Source: Vibrio brasiliensis LMG 20546
GTDB lineage: Bacteria; Pseudomonadota; Gammaproteobacteria; Enterobacterales; Vibrionaceae
Reading direction: 5' to 3'
Assembly (NCBI RefSeq): GCF_000189255.1
Contig: NZ_AEVS01000045.1
Coordinates: 112,221-176,220, forward strand
DNA length: 64,000 nt
Both the position numbers and the translations under genes were made by a program. The first letter of the stretch is position 1, and every line of letters starts with the position of its first letter. The notes beneath the pieces were generated by a model. It was not told the DNA's origin. It saw only the letters and a program-made list of their open reading frames with translations, and ran no database searches. Below are positions 16,098 through 26,991 of this stretch, piece after piece.

Positions 16098-18374
16098 ATG
16101 GCAGAGCAATTTGCTAAAGCTTGGGAAGGTTTTGCTGAAGGTGATTGGCAAAACGAAGTAAACGTTCGCGACTTCATTCAAAAGAACTACGCACCATATG
16201 AAGGCGACGAGTCTTTCCTAGTTTCTGAAGGTACTGAAGCAACTAACCAGCTTTGGGCCAAAGTAATGGAAGGTATCAAGCAGGAAAACGCGACTCACGC
16301 ACCTGTTGATTTTGATACTTCTGTGATTTCTACCATCACTTCTCACGATGCTGGCTACATCAACAAAGATCTAGAGACAATCGTTGGTCTTCAAACTGAA
16401 GCGCCGCTTAAGCGTGCAATCATCCCTAACGGTGGTATCCGTATGGTTGAAGGTTCATGCAAAGCTTACGATCGTGAACTAGACCCACAAGTTTCTAAAA
16501 TCTTTACTGAATACCGTAAAACACACAACGCGGGTGTTTTCGATATCTACACTCCAGACATTCTAAAATGTCGTAAATCTGGTGTTCTGACTGGTCTTCC
16601 AGATGCTTACGGCCGTGGTCGTATCATCGGTGACTACCGTCGTGTTGCTCTATACGGTATTGACCGTCTAATGAAAGACAAGCTAGCTCAATTCGCTTCT
16701 CTTCAAGAGCGTTTCGAGAACGGTGAAGATCTTCAAATGACTATGCAGCTTCGCGAAGAGATCGCTGAGCAGCACCGTGCACTTGGCCAAATGAAAGTTA
16801 TGGCTGAGAAATACGGCTGTGATATCTCTCGCCCAGCTGAAACTGCACAAGAAGCAATTCAGTGGACTTACTTCGGTTACCTAGCTGCTGTTAAATCTCA
16901 AAACGGTGCTGCAATGTCTCTAGGTCGTACTTCTACGTTCCTAGATATCTACATCGAGCGCGATATCGCTGCTGGTAAGATCACTGAAGTTGATGCACAG
17001 GAAATGATCGACCACTTCGTAATGAAACTACGTATGGTTCGTTTCCTACGTACTCCTGAGTACGATGATCTGTTCTCTGGTGACCCTATCTGGGCTACTG
17101 AGTCTATGGGTGGTATGGGTCTTGACGGTCGTACGCTAGTTACACGCACTAACTTCCGTTTCCTAAACTCTCTATACACTATGGGTCCTTCTCCAGAGCC
17201 AAACATCACTGTACTTTGGTCTGAGCAGCTACCTGATGGCTTCAAGAAGTTCTGTGCGAAAGTTTCTATCGACACGTCTTCTATCCAGTACGAAAACGAC
17301 GACCTAATGCGTCCAGATTTCGATTCTGATGATTACGCTATCGCATGTTGTGTATCTCCAATGATCATTGGTAAACACATGCAGTTCTTCGGTGCTCGTG
17401 CAAACCTTGCTAAGACACTACTATACGTAATCAACGGCGGTGTGGATGAGAAACTGAAGATCCAAGTTGGTCCTCAAATGCCTAAGATCACTGACGAAGT
17501 TCTAGACTTTGACGATGTATGGGGCAAGCTTGACCACTTCATGGATTGGCTAGCGAAGCAGTACGTGACTGCACTCAACTCTATCCACTTCATGCACGAC
17601 AAGTACAGCTACGAAGCTGCACTAATGGCTCTACATGACCGTGACGTTCGTCGTACTATGGCTTGTGGTATTGCTGGTCTGTCTGTTGCAGCTGACTCAC
17701 TATCTGCAATCAAACACGCGAAAGTTAAACCTATCCGTGACGAAGACGGCGTAGCGATCGACTTCGAAATCGAAGGCGATTACCCTAAATTTGGTAACAA
17801 CGATGCTCGCGTAGATGACATTGCTTGTGAACTTGTTGAAGTGTTCATGAACAAGATCCGTCAGCTTAAGACTTACCGTGACGCAATCCCGACTCAGTCT
17901 ATCCTGACTATCACTTCAAACGTGGTATACGGTAAGAAGACGGGTAACACTCCAGATGGTCGTCGCGCAGGTGCTCCGTTTGCTCCAGGTGCAAACCCAA
18001 TGCACGGCCGTGATGAGAAAGGTGCTGTAGCATCTCTAACATCTGTAGGTAAACTACCATTTGCTCACGCGAAAGACGGTATCTCTTACACATTCTCTAT
18101 CGTGCCAAACGCACTAGGTAAAGAAGAAGGTTCACAGCGCGCTAACCTAGCAGGCCTAATGGATGGTTACTTCCACCACGAAGCTGGCATCGAAGGCGGT
18201 CAGCACCTGAACGTGAACGTACTTAACCGTGAAACTCTAGAAGACGCAGTTAAGCACCCTGAGAAATACCCTCAGCTAACAATCCGTGTATCTGGTTACG
18301 CTGTACGTTTCAACTCTCTGACTACAGAGCAGCAACAAGACGTAATCGCACGTACATTTACTGAGTCTCTATAA
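16098..18374 (+). CDS. pflB: formate C-acetyltransferase (pyruvate formate-lyase)
   Basis: The 758-residue enzyme converts pyruvate and CoA to formate and acetyl-CoA in anaerobic cells. The adjacent catalytic cysteines are C417 and C418 (IACCVSPM), and the C-terminal glycyl-radical site is RVSGYAVRF with G733. These match E. coli C418, C419 and G734 offset by one, and the length is within two residues. Strong codon bias points to high expression. The radical is introduced by PflA, encoded at 21674, with lpxR and a chemoreceptor gene lying between; pflB therefore stands as its own unit with a terminator. A focA formate-channel gene is not adjacent, unlike in E. coli; the DUF3360 gene occupies that place. 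Confidence 0.97.
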   Translation: MAEQFAKAWEGFAEGDWQNEVNVRDFIQKNYAPYEGDESFLVSEGTEATNQLWAKVMEGIKQENATHAPVDFDTSVISTITSHDAGYINKDLETIVGLQTEAPLKRAIIPNGGIRMVEGSCKAYDRELDPQVSKIFTEYRKTHNAGVFDIYTPDILKCRKSGVLTGLPDAYGRGRIIGDYRRVALYGIDRLMKDKLAQFASLQERFENGEDLQMTMQLREEIAEQHRALGQMKVMAEKYGCDISRPAETAQEAIQWTYFGYLAAVKSQNGAAMSLGRTSTFLDIYIERDIAAGKITEVDAQEMIDHFVMKLRMVRFLRTPEYDDLFSGDPIWATESMGGMGLDGRTLVTRTNFRFLNSLYTMGPSPEPNITVLWSEQLPDGFKKFCAKVSIDTSSIQYENDDLMRPDFDSDDYAIACCVSPMIIGKHMQFFGARANLAKTLLYVINGGVDEKLKIQVGPQMPKITDEVLDFDDVWGKLDHFMDWLAKQYVTALNSIHFMHDKYSYEAALMALHDRDVRRTMACGIAGLSVAADSLSAIKHAKVKPIRDEDGVAIDFEIEGDYPKFGNNDARVDDIACELVEVFMNKIRQLKTYRDAIPTQSILTITSNVVYGKKTGNTPDGRRAGAPFAPGANPMHGRDEKGAVASLTSVGKLPFAHAKDGISYTFSIVPNALGKEEGSQRANLAGLMDGYFHHEAGIEGGQHLNVNVLNRETLEDAVKHPEKYPQLTIRVSGYAVRFNSLTTEQQQDVIARTFTESL

Positions 18375-18395
18375 TTCTCAGCTAAATGATTGACG

Positions 18396-18426
18396 AAGCC
18401 CCGCCTAGTGCGGGGCTTTATTTTTT
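18396..18426 (+). terminator. pflB terminator
   Basis: The stem AAGCCCCGC/GCGGGGCTT with a CTAGT loop is followed by a T-rich tail, 21 bases after the stop codon. Confidence 0.92.
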
Positions 18427-18552
18427 CTGTCAATTCCTCACTCAAAAATCAGAGAGACGGTGCACAGTTCATATCACTTATATGTGAATTACTAACATAT
18501 ATGGCGATTAATCTTGTACTATCAGACATCTAATTGAGTTAAGCACAGACAC

Positions 18553-19560
18553 ATGAAGTTAAACCGCACAATTTTACTGCCTCTACTACTGGCTTCAGCA
18601 AGTAGTATCGCCTCAGACAAATCGACAATTTCTTTCTCTATCGACAACGACGGTATCTTCGGTGTTGATCAGGACTACACTAACGGTCTTTTTCTGAGTT
18701 ACGCCACAGGTGGGATATCACCTTACCCAATTTTCAGTCCACTAAGTCTGTCATTCTGGGGAGGGGCTTCACTCGATAAGTTTGAATTTACCCTTGGTCA
18801 TAAGATGTATACGCCTTCAGATATTGAAGCGACTGCGCCTATGATCAACGACAGACCATACGCGGGTTTCCTGCATACTGAGTTTAACTACATCAGCTTG
18901 CACCCACAGCAAGCGCAACGTTTCAACCTTACTTTAGGTACGGTGGGCGAAAGCTCACTGGCTGACCAGGCACAAGATATCGTTCACGGTATTACTGGTT
19001 CAGATGAACCGAGAGGCTGGGAGTATCAGGTTGATGACAAGTTTGTTGGCAGCGTTGGCTACCTGACTCATTTCAACTTATGGCGTCAGCGCGCTATCGC
19101 CAATACGGATTTTGAACTATCTAACGTTTCTGAAATCAATGCGGGCAATTTCCGTAGCGACGTGTCTACCGGCTTGATGTTCCGTTGGGGTTCTGATTTG
19201 GGCGGCAGCATGGGTGCAGCGAATATTGACAACGAAAACCCGTTCCGCGCAAGTATGCTCGGTGGCTCTCAGGGTGGGTGGTTTGTTTATACCGGTATCG
19301 AAGCTCGCTACCGATTTAACGACATTACTATCGAAGGTGATCGCTCTGGCGTTACCGACTATGCAGTAAAGAATGGTCAGGACCCTGCCATCTACGATGT
19401 GACGCTGGAAAACAATCAAGCGACTGCCGTGGCTGGTATCGCTTGGTATAACCAGAGTTTTGGTGCCAGCTTAACTGCGACAGCCAAAACACCTGATTAT
19501 AAAGAAGCGCCAGAATCTATCTACGGTACTGGCGCCCTAGCGCTATATGCGTTTTTCTAA
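18553..19560 (+). CDS. lpxR: lipid A deacylase LpxR family protein
   Basis: The 335-residue protein has a signal peptide (about 20 residues, ending SSIAS) and the LpxR (DUF2219) outer-membrane barrel signature: SFSIDNDGIFGVDQDYTNG at the start of the mature chain, MYTPSDI, and NDRPYAGFLH. LpxR removes the 3'-linked acyloxyacyl group of lipid A at the outer surface, with calcium; the conserved Asn-Asp pair near the N-terminus and a histidine further on are the expected active-site residues. It ends in phenylalanine, as barrels do. Its stop is only six bases from the stop of the convergent chemoreceptor gene. A possible 8-bp stem (19581-19608) lies inside that gene. Confidence 0.88.
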   Translation: MKLNRTILLPLLLASASSIASDKSTISFSIDNDGIFGVDQDYTNGLFLSYATGGISPYPIFSPLSLSFWGGASLDKFEFTLGHKMYTPSDIEATAPMINDRPYAGFLHTEFNYISLHPQQAQRFNLTLGTVGESSLADQAQDIVHGITGSDEPRGWEYQVDDKFVGSVGYLTHFNLWRQRAIANTDFELSNVSEINAGNFRSDVSTGLMFRWGSDLGGSMGAANIDNENPFRASMLGGSQGGWFVYTGIEARYRFNDITIEGDRSGVTDYAVKNGQDPAIYDVTLENNQATAVAGIAWYNQSFGASLTATAKTPDYKEAPESIYGTGALALYAFF

Positions 19561-19566
19561 TCGCAG

Positions 19567-21447
19567 TTAAATCGTAAATTTCAGGCAGTCTTGATTGAGG
19601 CTGCCTGACCTCTCTTCCACAGTACCACTTACATTTCTAAGCTGCTCGTTGTTCTCTTCAAGCTCTTTCATTGCCGCAGATATCTGCGTCATATTGTCAG
19701 CCATAGATTGACTGGTTGTCGCCAACTCTTTGATTGAAGCAAAAATCACTTCTGTCTGGTGCGAAGCTTCGTTCGTTTTGTCTGTGATCATTTTCAATGC
19801 GTCCATCGCTTCCTGACCACGCTCTCGGCCTGCCGACATTGAGGATTCAGACTGACCGATATACTGAATAACCTCGGCACTCTCTTTCTTCATCGTATCG
19901 ATGGTGTCTGAGATCTCAGAAACTGCGTCAACGGTGCGAACCGCAAGGCTACGAACTTCATCAGCGACTACCGCAAAACCTCTGCCCTGTTCACCAGCAC
20001 GTGCCGCTTCGATTGCCGCATTCAAAGCAAGCAGGTTCGTTTGTTCTGCAATGCCATTGATGATTTCCATTACTGAATCGACTTTTGATGATGCTTCTTC
20101 TAACTGCTGAATGTGTCCCGCGGCTGAAGTCATGATCGCACCAACCTCCTCAATCGAGCCGATAGCTGCACTGATGACTTTTGCCCCCTCTTCAGCCGCG
20201 TCAGTTGACGAGCGACTGATATCGGCAACAAACTCTAGTGAATTTGAAACCTCTTGAGTGGTGACACTGACTTCTTCAGTCGCTGAAGCAAGCAATTGAG
20301 TTTGTCCAAGAACCTCAGACTGGTGATGAGCAAGGAGGTCTAACCCCTGATTAAGTTCAGCCGCATTGCCTGACAATGCCTGACTGCTACTCTGAACTCC
20401 TGATACCAGCTCACCTAAGTTCTCACAGCTTTGATTGATGCTCGATGCTAATTGGTTAAATTCGTCATTAGGATTATTGGACGGGGTCATACGTTGTGAC
20501 AGATCCCCTTTCGACAGGCTATTAAGTACTTCTTTGGTCAGGTTAAGTGAGCGTGACATTGATGCGCTCTGCATAGCCGAGCTCGTGATGGTAAAGACAG
20601 CGAGCACTACACATGCGATAAGAATTGACCACTGGGTCTGTGTCGATGCTTCCTCGGCAATCTGTTGGTAACGGGCACTGATTCCACCTAGCTCGGCTGT
20701 GATATCACCAATCAGGCGTGTCATTGTCGCCTTGGTAACGTCTAATTGCTGTTCTACTGAGCCAAGTTGCTGCGACAGTTCGCTAACACGCACAAAAGTT
20801 TGCTTGTATTGCTCAATCTCTTTTTCGTACAGTTCTAACATGGCATAGACATTCGACATGCTTTCAAAGCTTGCCATAGCTCGGTTGAACAATTTGAGAT
20901 TATTCTCAGAAGGTTGCAACAGATAGTTTTGTTGCGCTTTAACCATTGCCTGAAAGTCAGAGTTCAGCGTCACCATGCCTGTTTCAGCAATTTTTTGCTC
21001 GATGACGGTAGCGATCTGTTTCATCTGACCCAGCTTACCTTCATCGATGTTGAAGCCGAGTTCTTGCTTCAGCGCTAACCAGGGTGTAACCGCACTCTTA
21101 AAGTCCATCACACTCTGGGTGAGCTGATCACCCTGACTGACTAAACCAACCTGATTAAGAAACTTAGCATTTTCACTGATGGCCAAAACGATATCTTCAA
21201 TACTGCTTTTGGTCGTCGCTACCTTATCCCCTGTCATACTATCAAGTGTTCCACCTAATGTGAGAATGTGACTCTGGGTTTGATAAATCGCGAGGGATCC
21301 CGAAGCAATATCAGCACTACTGTGATACTGCTCCTTCATCTGTGACAATCTTTCTGAAGTAAAAAAAGCGAGGGACGCAAATCCGATCGTTAAAACTATC
21401 AAAAACAGGGTAACTTTCTGTTTTTGAGAGAGCGCAAGCATATCCAT
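19567..21447 (-). CDS. methyl-accepting chemotaxis protein
   Basis: The 626-residue receptor has an N-terminal membrane helix (about residues 12-30), a helical periplasmic sensor of about 240 residues, a second membrane helix (about 272-292), a HAMP domain and the cytoplasmic signalling hairpin with the conserved tip [20 protein letters not shown]. There is no CheR-tethering pentapeptide at the C-terminus. The ligand is unknown; the sensor is all-helical, of the four-helix or HBM type. The start at 21447 follows an AAGGGA ribosome site. It lies between lpxR and pflA and is transcribed away from pflA. Confidence 0.93.
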   Translation of the reverse strand: MDMLALSQKQKVTLFLIVLTIGFASLAFFTSERLSQMKEQYHSSADIASGSLAIYQTQSHILTLGGTLDSMTGDKVATTKSSIEDIVLAISENAKFLNQVGLVSQGDQLTQSVMDFKSAVTPWLALKQELGFNIDEGKLGQMKQIATVIEQKIAETGMVTLNSDFQAMVKAQQNYLLQPSENNLKLFNRAMASFESMSNVYAMLELYEKEIEQYKQTFVRVSELSQQLGSVEQQLDVTKATMTRLIGDITAELGGISARYQQIAEEASTQTQWSILIACVVLAVFTITSSAMQSASMSRSLNLTKEVLNSLSKGDLSQRMTPSNNPNDEFNQLASSINQSCENLGELVSGVQSSSQALSGNAAELNQGLDLLAHHQSEVLGQTQLLASATEEVSVTTQEVSNSLEFVADISRSSTDAAEEGAKVISAAIGSIEEVGAIMTSAAGHIQQLEEASSKVDSVMEIINGIAEQTNLLALNAAIEAARAGEQGRGFAVVADEVRSLAVRTVDAVSEISDTIDTMKKESAEVIQYIGQSESSMSAGRERGQEAMDALKMITDKTNEASHQTEVIFASIKELATTSQSMADNMTQISAAMKELEENNEQLRNVSGTVEERSGSLNQDCLKFTI

Positions 21448-21673
21448 ATTAAATCCCTTAACATCAAACAGATGTAAAATACTTTGCCTGACTGTTGTTA
21501 TTAGTTGTTATTGATTTATTTGTAATCAATAACATTTTTATAACATAAATCTTAGCAAAGAAACGGTTTTTTTCTTATTTCATCTTTTCTTGTTAGCTAG
21601 GTTCGGAAAACCTATTTTATCCCTACCTTTTGTAATAAAATAACGACCAAAATTACTATTACGAGATGAGCTC

Positions 21674-22414
21674 ATGTCAACAACTGGTCGTATTCATTCT
21701 TTTGAGTCTTGCGGAACAGTCGATGGTCCTGGAATTCGCTTTATTGTCTTTCTGCAAGGTTGTTTAATGCGTTGTATGTACTGCCATAACCGCGATACCT
21801 GGGATACTCATGACGGTAAAGAAGTGACCGTTGAAGAGATCATCAATGAAGCAAAATCTTACCGTCACTTTATGAATGCTTCGGGTGGTGGCGTGACCTG
21901 TTCTGGTGGCGAAGCGATGCTGCAACCTGAGTTTGTCCGTGACTTCTTCCGTGCAGCTAAAGCTGAAGGTATTCACACATGTCTGGATACCAACGGTTAT
22001 ATTCGCAAACACACTGAAGTTATTGATGAAGTATTAGATGCCACTGATCTGGTTATGCTTGACCTTAAGCATATGAAAGATGAGATTCACCACGACTTTA
22101 TTGGTGTTTCTAACAAGCGCACCCTAGATTTCGCTCGCTACCTACATAAAATTGGTCAAAAAACTTGGATTCGATATGTTGTCGTTCCTGGTTATACCGA
22201 TGATGAAGAAGCTGCACATATGTTAGGCGACTTTATTAAGGATATGGATAACATCGAAAAGATCGAGCTATTGCCATATCACAAACTAGGTGCTCACAAA
22301 TGGGAAGCACTAGGTATCGAGTACCCACTTGAAGGAACTAACCCTCCATCAAAAGAAACCATGGATAATATCGTATCAATTCTTGAGCAGTATCACTCTA
22401 ACGTTAAATATTGA
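21674..22414 (+). CDS. pflA: pyruvate formate-lyase activating enzyme
   Basis: The 246-residue radical-SAM enzyme has the cluster motif C-x3-C-x2-C at C30, C34 and C37 ([11 protein letters not shown]), then the [16 protein letters not shown] segment that contacts S-adenosylmethionine. It abstracts the hydrogen from G733 of PflB to make the active glycyl radical. Length and spacing equal E. coli PflA. It lies 3.3 kb from pflB, separated by lpxR and a chemoreceptor gene. A strong terminator follows. Confidence 0.97.
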   Translation: MSTTGRIHSFESCGTVDGPGIRFIVFLQGCLMRCMYCHNRDTWDTHDGKEVTVEEIINEAKSYRHFMNASGGGVTCSGGEAMLQPEFVRDFFRAAKAEGIHTCLDTNGYIRKHTEVIDEVLDATDLVMLDLKHMKDEIHHDFIGVSNKRTLDFARYLHKIGQKTWIRYVVVPGYTDDEEAAHMLGDFIKDMDNIEKIELLPYHKLGAHKWEALGIEYPLEGTNPPSKETMDNIVSILEQYHSNVKY

Positions 22415-22436
22415 TACCACTTGGTGACTAATTCGT

Positions 22437-22472
22437 AAAAAATACCAACCTGCTTAGGTTGGTATTTTTTTT
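22437..22472 (+). terminator. pflA terminator
   Basis: A 15-bp stem starting AAAAAATACCAACC with a GCTT loop and a run of eight Ts. Its T run ends only about ten bases before the GTG of the next gene. Confidence 0.92.
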
Positions 22473-22481
22473 GAGGTTTAC

Positions 22482-23150
22482 GTGGCGCTGAATCAACTGT
22501 TTGCCCTAGCACTGATTGTTGTCTCCTGCCTGTTCATTTGGCGGGACGTATCGCGCGTACTCATCCCGAAGCTGACCAGCGAACGTACCTTCCAGCATGT
22601 CACCTTTGGCGTTGTATTTGCGTTTTACCTACTCTGGTCTGCGGACGCTGGCATAAAAGACGGACTATCCATTCATTTCCTTGGTCTTACCGTTCTGACC
22701 CTGATGTATGGCTGGCGAAGCGCGTATGCAATTGCAATGGTTGTCGGCTTACTATTGGCTATTTTCGGCGAACTTGAATTTGCCGGACTCCCTGAGTTTC
22801 TGCTGCTCTCTTGTCTGCTCCCAATTGTTATCAGCTATGGGCTGTTTTTGGCCAGTTACCGTTATCTTCCGCGCAATATTTTCGTCTTTATCTTTGTCGC
22901 AGGTTTCCTCAATGGAGGAGTGACCGGCACCGCCCATTTGCTGATTAATTCCTTTTATCTGCTATTTGTATCCGATTATGACTGGGTAACAATTTTTGAT
23001 AACTACCTGATCTTCACTCCCCTGCTGGCGTTTCCTGAAGGTCTGCTAAATGGTATGACTGTCGCGATGTTGACGGTATTTAAACCAGAGTTGTTACGAG
23101 TCTTCTCCGACCGAGACTACATCTATAATCACTACCATAAAGACAAGTAA
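22482..23150 (+). CDS. CbiM-like energy-coupling-factor membrane protein
   Basis: A 222-residue inner-membrane protein with about six hydrophobic segments. It resembles the CbiM/NikM group of ECF transporter substrate components (e.g. LPEFLLLSCLLPIVISYGLF, FNGGVTG-like FLNGGVTGTAHLL, PLLAFPEGLLNG), which bind cobalt or nickel. The metal-binding histidine at residue 2 (MHI) of true CbiM/NikM is absent; this protein begins MALNQ. No EcfT or ATPase gene is adjacent. The start is a GTG with TGAGG upstream. The cargo is therefore uncertain. Confidence 0.75.
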   Translation: MALNQLFALALIVVSCLFIWRDVSRVLIPKLTSERTFQHVTFGVVFAFYLLWSADAGIKDGLSIHFLGLTVLTLMYGWRSAYAIAMVVGLLLAIFGELEFAGLPEFLLLSCLLPIVISYGLFLASYRYLPRNIFVFIFVAGFLNGGVTGTAHLLINSFYLLFVSDYDWVTIFDNYLIFTPLLAFPEGLLNGMTVAMLTVFKPELLRVFSDRDYIYNHYHKDK

Positions 23151-23272
23151 AAAATCTTACTCAATCTTTGTACTTTTGATATTAAATATGTGTTGAGATC
23201 ATGTTTCAGTTAACCCGGAACAGATAACCTAAGCACATTAAAAATGTATTAGATTATTTTAGTGAGGCCACC

Positions 23273-23773
23273 ATGGAAATGACCAACGCTCAACGTTTGA
23301 TCCTATCAAATCAGTACTACCTGATGTCACAGATGGATCCGGAAAACGCGGCGAAATATCAGCGTCTACAGACTATTGTAGAGCGCGGTTACGAATTGCA
23401 AATGCGTGAACTAAACAAAGATTTTGGCTGTTTAGTTGATGCGGAATGTCGCGAAGTGATTGACATTATGGAAATGTACCATGCGATGCAGGAATCAAAC
23501 AAAATGCTCTCTGACAGCGAACAGAAAGAAGTAGACCAACGTCGTCTGACTTTCTTAGGCTTTGACGCGGCGGCAGAAGCACAACTGGTTAATTACGTTC
23601 GTTTTCTTGTCGACTCTGAAGGTCTGTATCCTCAATTCAGCAAGGGTGAGCACCATTTCAATGCGCAAATGCCAATGCTAGATAAGTACCGTCGCATGCT
23701 TAACACATGGCGTAACTGTCCTCGTCAGTATCACCTATGTGCTAACGAGCTGAAGCAAATATTCAACGCTTAA
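23273..23773 (+). CDS. yfbU: YfbU family protein
   Basis: The 166-residue cytosolic protein is a clear YfbU orthologue, sharing the opening [41 protein letters not shown] and the closing [15 protein letters not shown] with the 164-residue E. coli protein. Its biochemical role is not known; in E. coli it has been linked only loosely to cell death or stress. It stands alone with its own terminator. An AGTGAGG ribosome site precedes the ATG. Confidence 0.93.
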   Translation: MEMTNAQRLILSNQYYLMSQMDPENAAKYQRLQTIVERGYELQMRELNKDFGCLVDAECREVIDIMEMYHAMQESNKMLSDSEQKEVDQRRLTFLGFDAAAEAQLVNYVRFLVDSEGLYPQFSKGEHHFNAQMPMLDKYRRMLNTWRNCPRQYHLCANELKQIFNA

Positions 23774-23781
23774 TCGATAAC

Positions 23782-23815
23782 AAAAAAGGCTGTTGCAATT
23801 GCAACAGCCTTTTTT
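23782..23815 (+). terminator. bidirectional terminator between yfbU and the OmpV/MipA gene
   Basis: A perfect 34-base palindrome, AAAAAAGGCTGTTGCAA and its complement, with As on the left and Ts on the right. It can end transcription from yfbU and from the convergent OmpV/MipA gene. Confidence 0.93.
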
Positions 23816-23832
23816 ACATCTCTCAAACCAGA

Positions 23833-24588
23833 CTAAAAGACGTAAGCGACACCAATGTTGGCTGACGTCGTCACCCCGCTTTCAATTAACGGACTGCCTT
23901 CAATATCTCCTTCGATATTGGTATAGCGCAAGCTGCCAGTGACACGCACGCTTGGCGACAGATGAAAGTAACCTGAAGCACCAATAAACATCTGACCATC
24001 CCAATCAGCATCAAATTCACTTAAACCTGAACGTGCCGCTTCTGCAGCACTAACACCATATAGATGGTTGTTAAGTCGGCTACTGTTATACGCGTAACCA
24101 AGAGATGGAGTCACTCCCCATCCTCCTCGACGAATTGGCAAACGCCAGGCCGCTTCTGCGTATATGCCATTGTGTCGATTCGCTAAATCGCTACCAAGCG
24201 TCGCTTCAAACATCCCAAGCATAGTAATTGCCTGATAACTCACACCGCCTAATACCGTGGCCTTTCGTTCATCCATCAGTTGGATATCAGGGTTACTTGA
24301 ATCCTCCGGCTTCAGAGTTCTTGGATCATAAGCTGCGCGAAAGATGATGTTTTGGGGTGAACCAACTGGCAGTATACGGTATCCAGCGGTAAATCCGCGC
24401 AAGAATAGATGCTCGCCTTCATAGCCAATTAGCGGAATCACCGTCTGATTCGATGGGGTGTCTTTGTATACCGCAGGAGAATAGGATGCCGCGACGCCCA
24501 ACGACCACTGGGATATTTTAGCCTGGGATGGTAATGCTGCTATTGCAGCAAGGAGACAAATACTTTTTAGCCAAGATGTTTTTAACAT
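23833..24588 (-). CDS. MipA/OmpV family outer-membrane protein
   Basis: The 251-residue protein has a signal peptide (ending PSQA, about residue 23) and a beta-barrel pattern ending in phenylalanine (GVAYVF). It matches the MipA/OmpV family, with the early SLGVAASYSPAVYKD, the PLIGYEGEHLFLRG segment and the GVTPSLGYAYN strand. Family members include V. cholerae OmpV and E. coli MipA, a proposed scaffold for the MltA lytic transglycosylase and PBP1B; a role as an osmosensitive porin is also proposed. It converges on yfbU and shares its terminator. Confidence 0.88.
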   Translation of the reverse strand: MLKTSWLKSICLLAAIAALPSQAKISQWSLGVAASYSPAVYKDTPSNQTVIPLIGYEGEHLFLRGFTAGYRILPVGSPQNIIFRAAYDPRTLKPEDSSNPDIQLMDERKATVLGGVSYQAITMLGMFEATLGSDLANRHNGIYAEAAWRLPIRRGGWGVTPSLGYAYNSSRLNNHLYGVSAAEAARSGLSEFDADWDGQMFIGASGYFHLSPSVRVTGSLRYTNIEGDIEGSPLIESGVTTSANIGVAYVF

Positions 24589-24946
24589 AGTTACCAGGAT
24601 TCAAATTGATTGGATGAATTGCCAGCAATTATACAGAATGACATACCGATATCAATTGCTGATTGCGTAGCTCAGATAAACATTTTATCTATCAATAACA
24701 ATACATTCGATTAGAAGATGATATTTAGATTACAAAACTCTAAATGAGCTACTATTTCTAGATTAAATACTTAATTTCCAGATGCCAGCAGATAAGTGGT
24801 CAGACAACTAGCTCTTGGTCACAAATTGCAATTAAACACATATTTTTTAAGCAAAATTCTAAAAACCAACTAGGATTAAAAAAGAAAGGATTTGCTTTTC
24901 TATGCGGGTTTATTGTCAGTTTGACAGGTTCAGAGGGGAATTCATT
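24589..24946. other. divergent control region of ompV-like gene and yeaG
   Basis: An AT-rich region of 358 bases. TTGGTCACAAATTGCA (24815-24830) resembles a sigma-54 promoter, but the GG and GC are 9 rather than 10 bases apart. A small inverted repeat ATTTAG/CTAAAT lies near 24724-24746. The yeaG ribosome site AGAGGGGA is at 24932-24939. No other gene is visible. Confidence 0.4.
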
Positions 24947-26881
24947 ATGAGTATTTTCGACCATTTCCAAGCACGCTACGAAGCCTCCAAGGATGAGGAA
25001 CTATCGCTACAAGACTTTCTAGGCCTTTGCAAGGACGACAAAAGTGCGTATGCCAATGCCGCCGAACGACTGTTAATGGCCATCGGCGAACCAGAGGTCA
25101 TTGATACCGCGCAGGACCCACATCTCAGCCGTATTTTCTCCAACAGGGTCATCTCGCGTTACCAAACCTTTAAAGATTTCTATGGTATGGAAGATGCTAT
25201 TGAGCAGATTGTTTCCTATCTAAAACACGCGGCGCAGGGCTTAGAGGAACGCAAACAGATTCTCTACTTACTCGGACCTGTGGGTGGTGGTAAGTCTTCA
25301 CTGGCAGAGAAGCTCAAAGCGTTAATGCAACAAGTACCGATTTATGTTCTTTCTGCTAATGGCGAACGTAGCCCGGTAAACGATCATCCATTCTGTCTGT
25401 TTGATGTCAACGAAGACGGCGACCTGCTCAAACAAGAGTATGGAATTGAAAAACGCTATATCCGCTCGATTATGTCTCCATGGGCAGCGAAGCGTTTGCA
25501 TGAATTCGGTGGCGACATTTCTAAATTCAAAGTGGTCAAAGTTCGACCTTCGATTCTGGATCAACTTGCTATAGCGAAAACCGAACCGGGTGACGAAAAC
25601 AACCAGGACATCTCTTCACTGGTTGGTAAAGTCGATATTCGTCAGTTAGAACACTACTCTCAAGATGACCCAGATGCGTACAGCTATTCGGGTGCTCTAT
25701 GTCGTGCTAACCAGGGTCTGATGGAGTTCGTAGAGATGTTTAAAGCGCCGATTAAGGTGCTACACCCTCTACTAACTGCTACTCAGGAAGGTAACTACAA
25801 CGGTACTGAAGGTCTGTCAGCTTTGCCATTTGATGGCATGATCCTCGCTCACTCAAATGAGTCAGAATGGCAAACATTCCGTAATAACAAAAACAATGAA
25901 GCATTCCTTGACCGTGTTTACATCGTTAAGGTGCCTTACTGTCTGCGTGTATCGGAAGAGGTCAAGATTTACCAAAAACTACTCGACCACTCGGAACTGT
26001 CGAAAGCACCATGTTCACCAAGTACCTTAGAGTTGCTTTCTCAGTTCAGTATTCTGTCGCGTCTCAAAGAGCCAGAGAACTCGTCTATTTTCTCTAAGAT
26101 GCGCGTCTACGATGGTGAAACCCTGAAAGACACTGACCCTAAAGCGAAGAGTTATCAGGAGTATCGCGATTTTGCGGGTGTTGATGAAGGCATGTCAGGG
26201 CTATCAACGCGTTTCGCCTTTAAGATTCTATCGCGTGTGTTCAACTTTGATCAGACCGAGGTAGCGGCGAACCCTGTTCACCTGTTCTACGTTATCGAAC
26301 AACAGATTGAACGTGAGCAGTTCCCACAAGAGACAGCAGAGAAGTACCTTGAGTTCTTGAAAGGCTACCTGGTACCACGCTACGTAGAATTTATCGGAAA
26401 AGAAATTCAGACCGCTTACTTAGAGTCTTACTCTGAGTACGGACAAAACATCTTTGACCGTTACGTCACTTACGCCGACTTCTGGATTCAGGACCAAGAG
26501 TACCGCGACCCAGAAACAGGCCAGTTATTCGACCGCTCAGCTCTAAACAACGAGCTAGAGAAGATCGAAAAAACCGCAGGTATTAGCAATCCTAAAGATT
26601 TCCGTAATGAAATCGTTAACTTCGTGCTTCGTGCACGAGCAAATAACAACGGCACCAATCCAGTTTGGACGAGTTACGAAAAACTTCGCACTGTGATTGA
26701 GAAGAAAATGTTCTCCAACACCGAGGAACTGTTACCAGTTATCTCCTTTAACACTAAAACCTCTTCTGAAGATCAGAAGAAACACGATGACTTTGTCGCA
26801 CGCATGATGGAAAAAGGCTACACAGAGAAACAAGTTCGCTTGCTATCTGAATGGTATCTACGCGTACGTAAATCATCATAA
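24947..26881 (+). CDS. yeaG: PrkA family serine protein kinase YeaG
   Basis: The 644-residue protein equals E. coli YeaG in length. The N-terminal AAA-type domain has the P-loop GPVGGGKSS (near residue 112), and the C-terminal third is the PrkA domain (e.g. YSEYGQNIFDRYVTYADFW). Family members autophosphorylate or act as AAA proteases, and in enteric bacteria they serve nitrogen-starvation and stationary-phase responses. The frame is open 15 codons further upstream, but the ATG at 24947 has an excellent AGAGGGG site and the family length. It heads the yeaG-yeaH-ycgB module. Confidence 0.95.
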   Translation: MSIFDHFQARYEASKDEELSLQDFLGLCKDDKSAYANAAERLLMAIGEPEVIDTAQDPHLSRIFSNRVISRYQTFKDFYGMEDAIEQIVSYLKHAAQGLEERKQILYLLGPVGGGKSSLAEKLKALMQQVPIYVLSANGERSPVNDHPFCLFDVNEDGDLLKQEYGIEKRYIRSIMSPWAAKRLHEFGGDISKFKVVKVRPSILDQLAIAKTEPGDENNQDISSLVGKVDIRQLEHYSQDDPDAYSYSGALCRANQGLMEFVEMFKAPIKVLHPLLTATQEGNYNGTEGLSALPFDGMILAHSNESEWQTFRNNKNNEAFLDRVYIVKVPYCLRVSEEVKIYQKLLDHSELSKAPCSPSTLELLSQFSILSRLKEPENSSIFSKMRVYDGETLKDTDPKAKSYQEYRDFAGVDEGMSGLSTRFAFKILSRVFNFDQTEVAANPVHLFYVIEQQIEREQFPQETAEKYLEFLKGYLVPRYVEFIGKEIQTAYLESYSEYGQNIFDRYVTYADFWIQDQEYRDPETGQLFDRSALNNELEKIEKTAGISNPKDFRNEIVNFVLRARANNNGTNPVWTSYEKLRTVIEKKMFSNTEELLPVISFNTKTSSEDQKKHDDFVARMMEKGYTEKQVRLLSEWYLRVRKSS

Positions 26882-26904
26882 CAGCAGTGTTTTAGCCCGT
26901 ACTT

Positions 26905-26969
26905 CACCTGTCAGGCTGAGTCTGGCAGGTGACAGGTGCAAGATAGATCCAGCCCTGGTAACCGGGGCT
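26905..26969 (+). repeat. two stable hairpins between yeaG and yeaH
   Basis: CACCTGTCA pairs perfectly with TGACAGGTG (26905-26913 and 26930-26938). AGCCC-T-GGT pairs with ACC-G-GGGCT (26951-26969). Neither is followed by a T run, so they probably act as RNA processing or stability elements that set different levels of YeaG and YeaH. Confidence 0.5.
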
Positions 26970-26991
26970 TGTATGAGATAAGGGGTGACTC

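Noticed and set aside
24815-24830. sigma-54 promoter for yeaG
   Set aside because: GG and GC are separated by nine bases instead of ten, and no enhancer-like sites were recognised.
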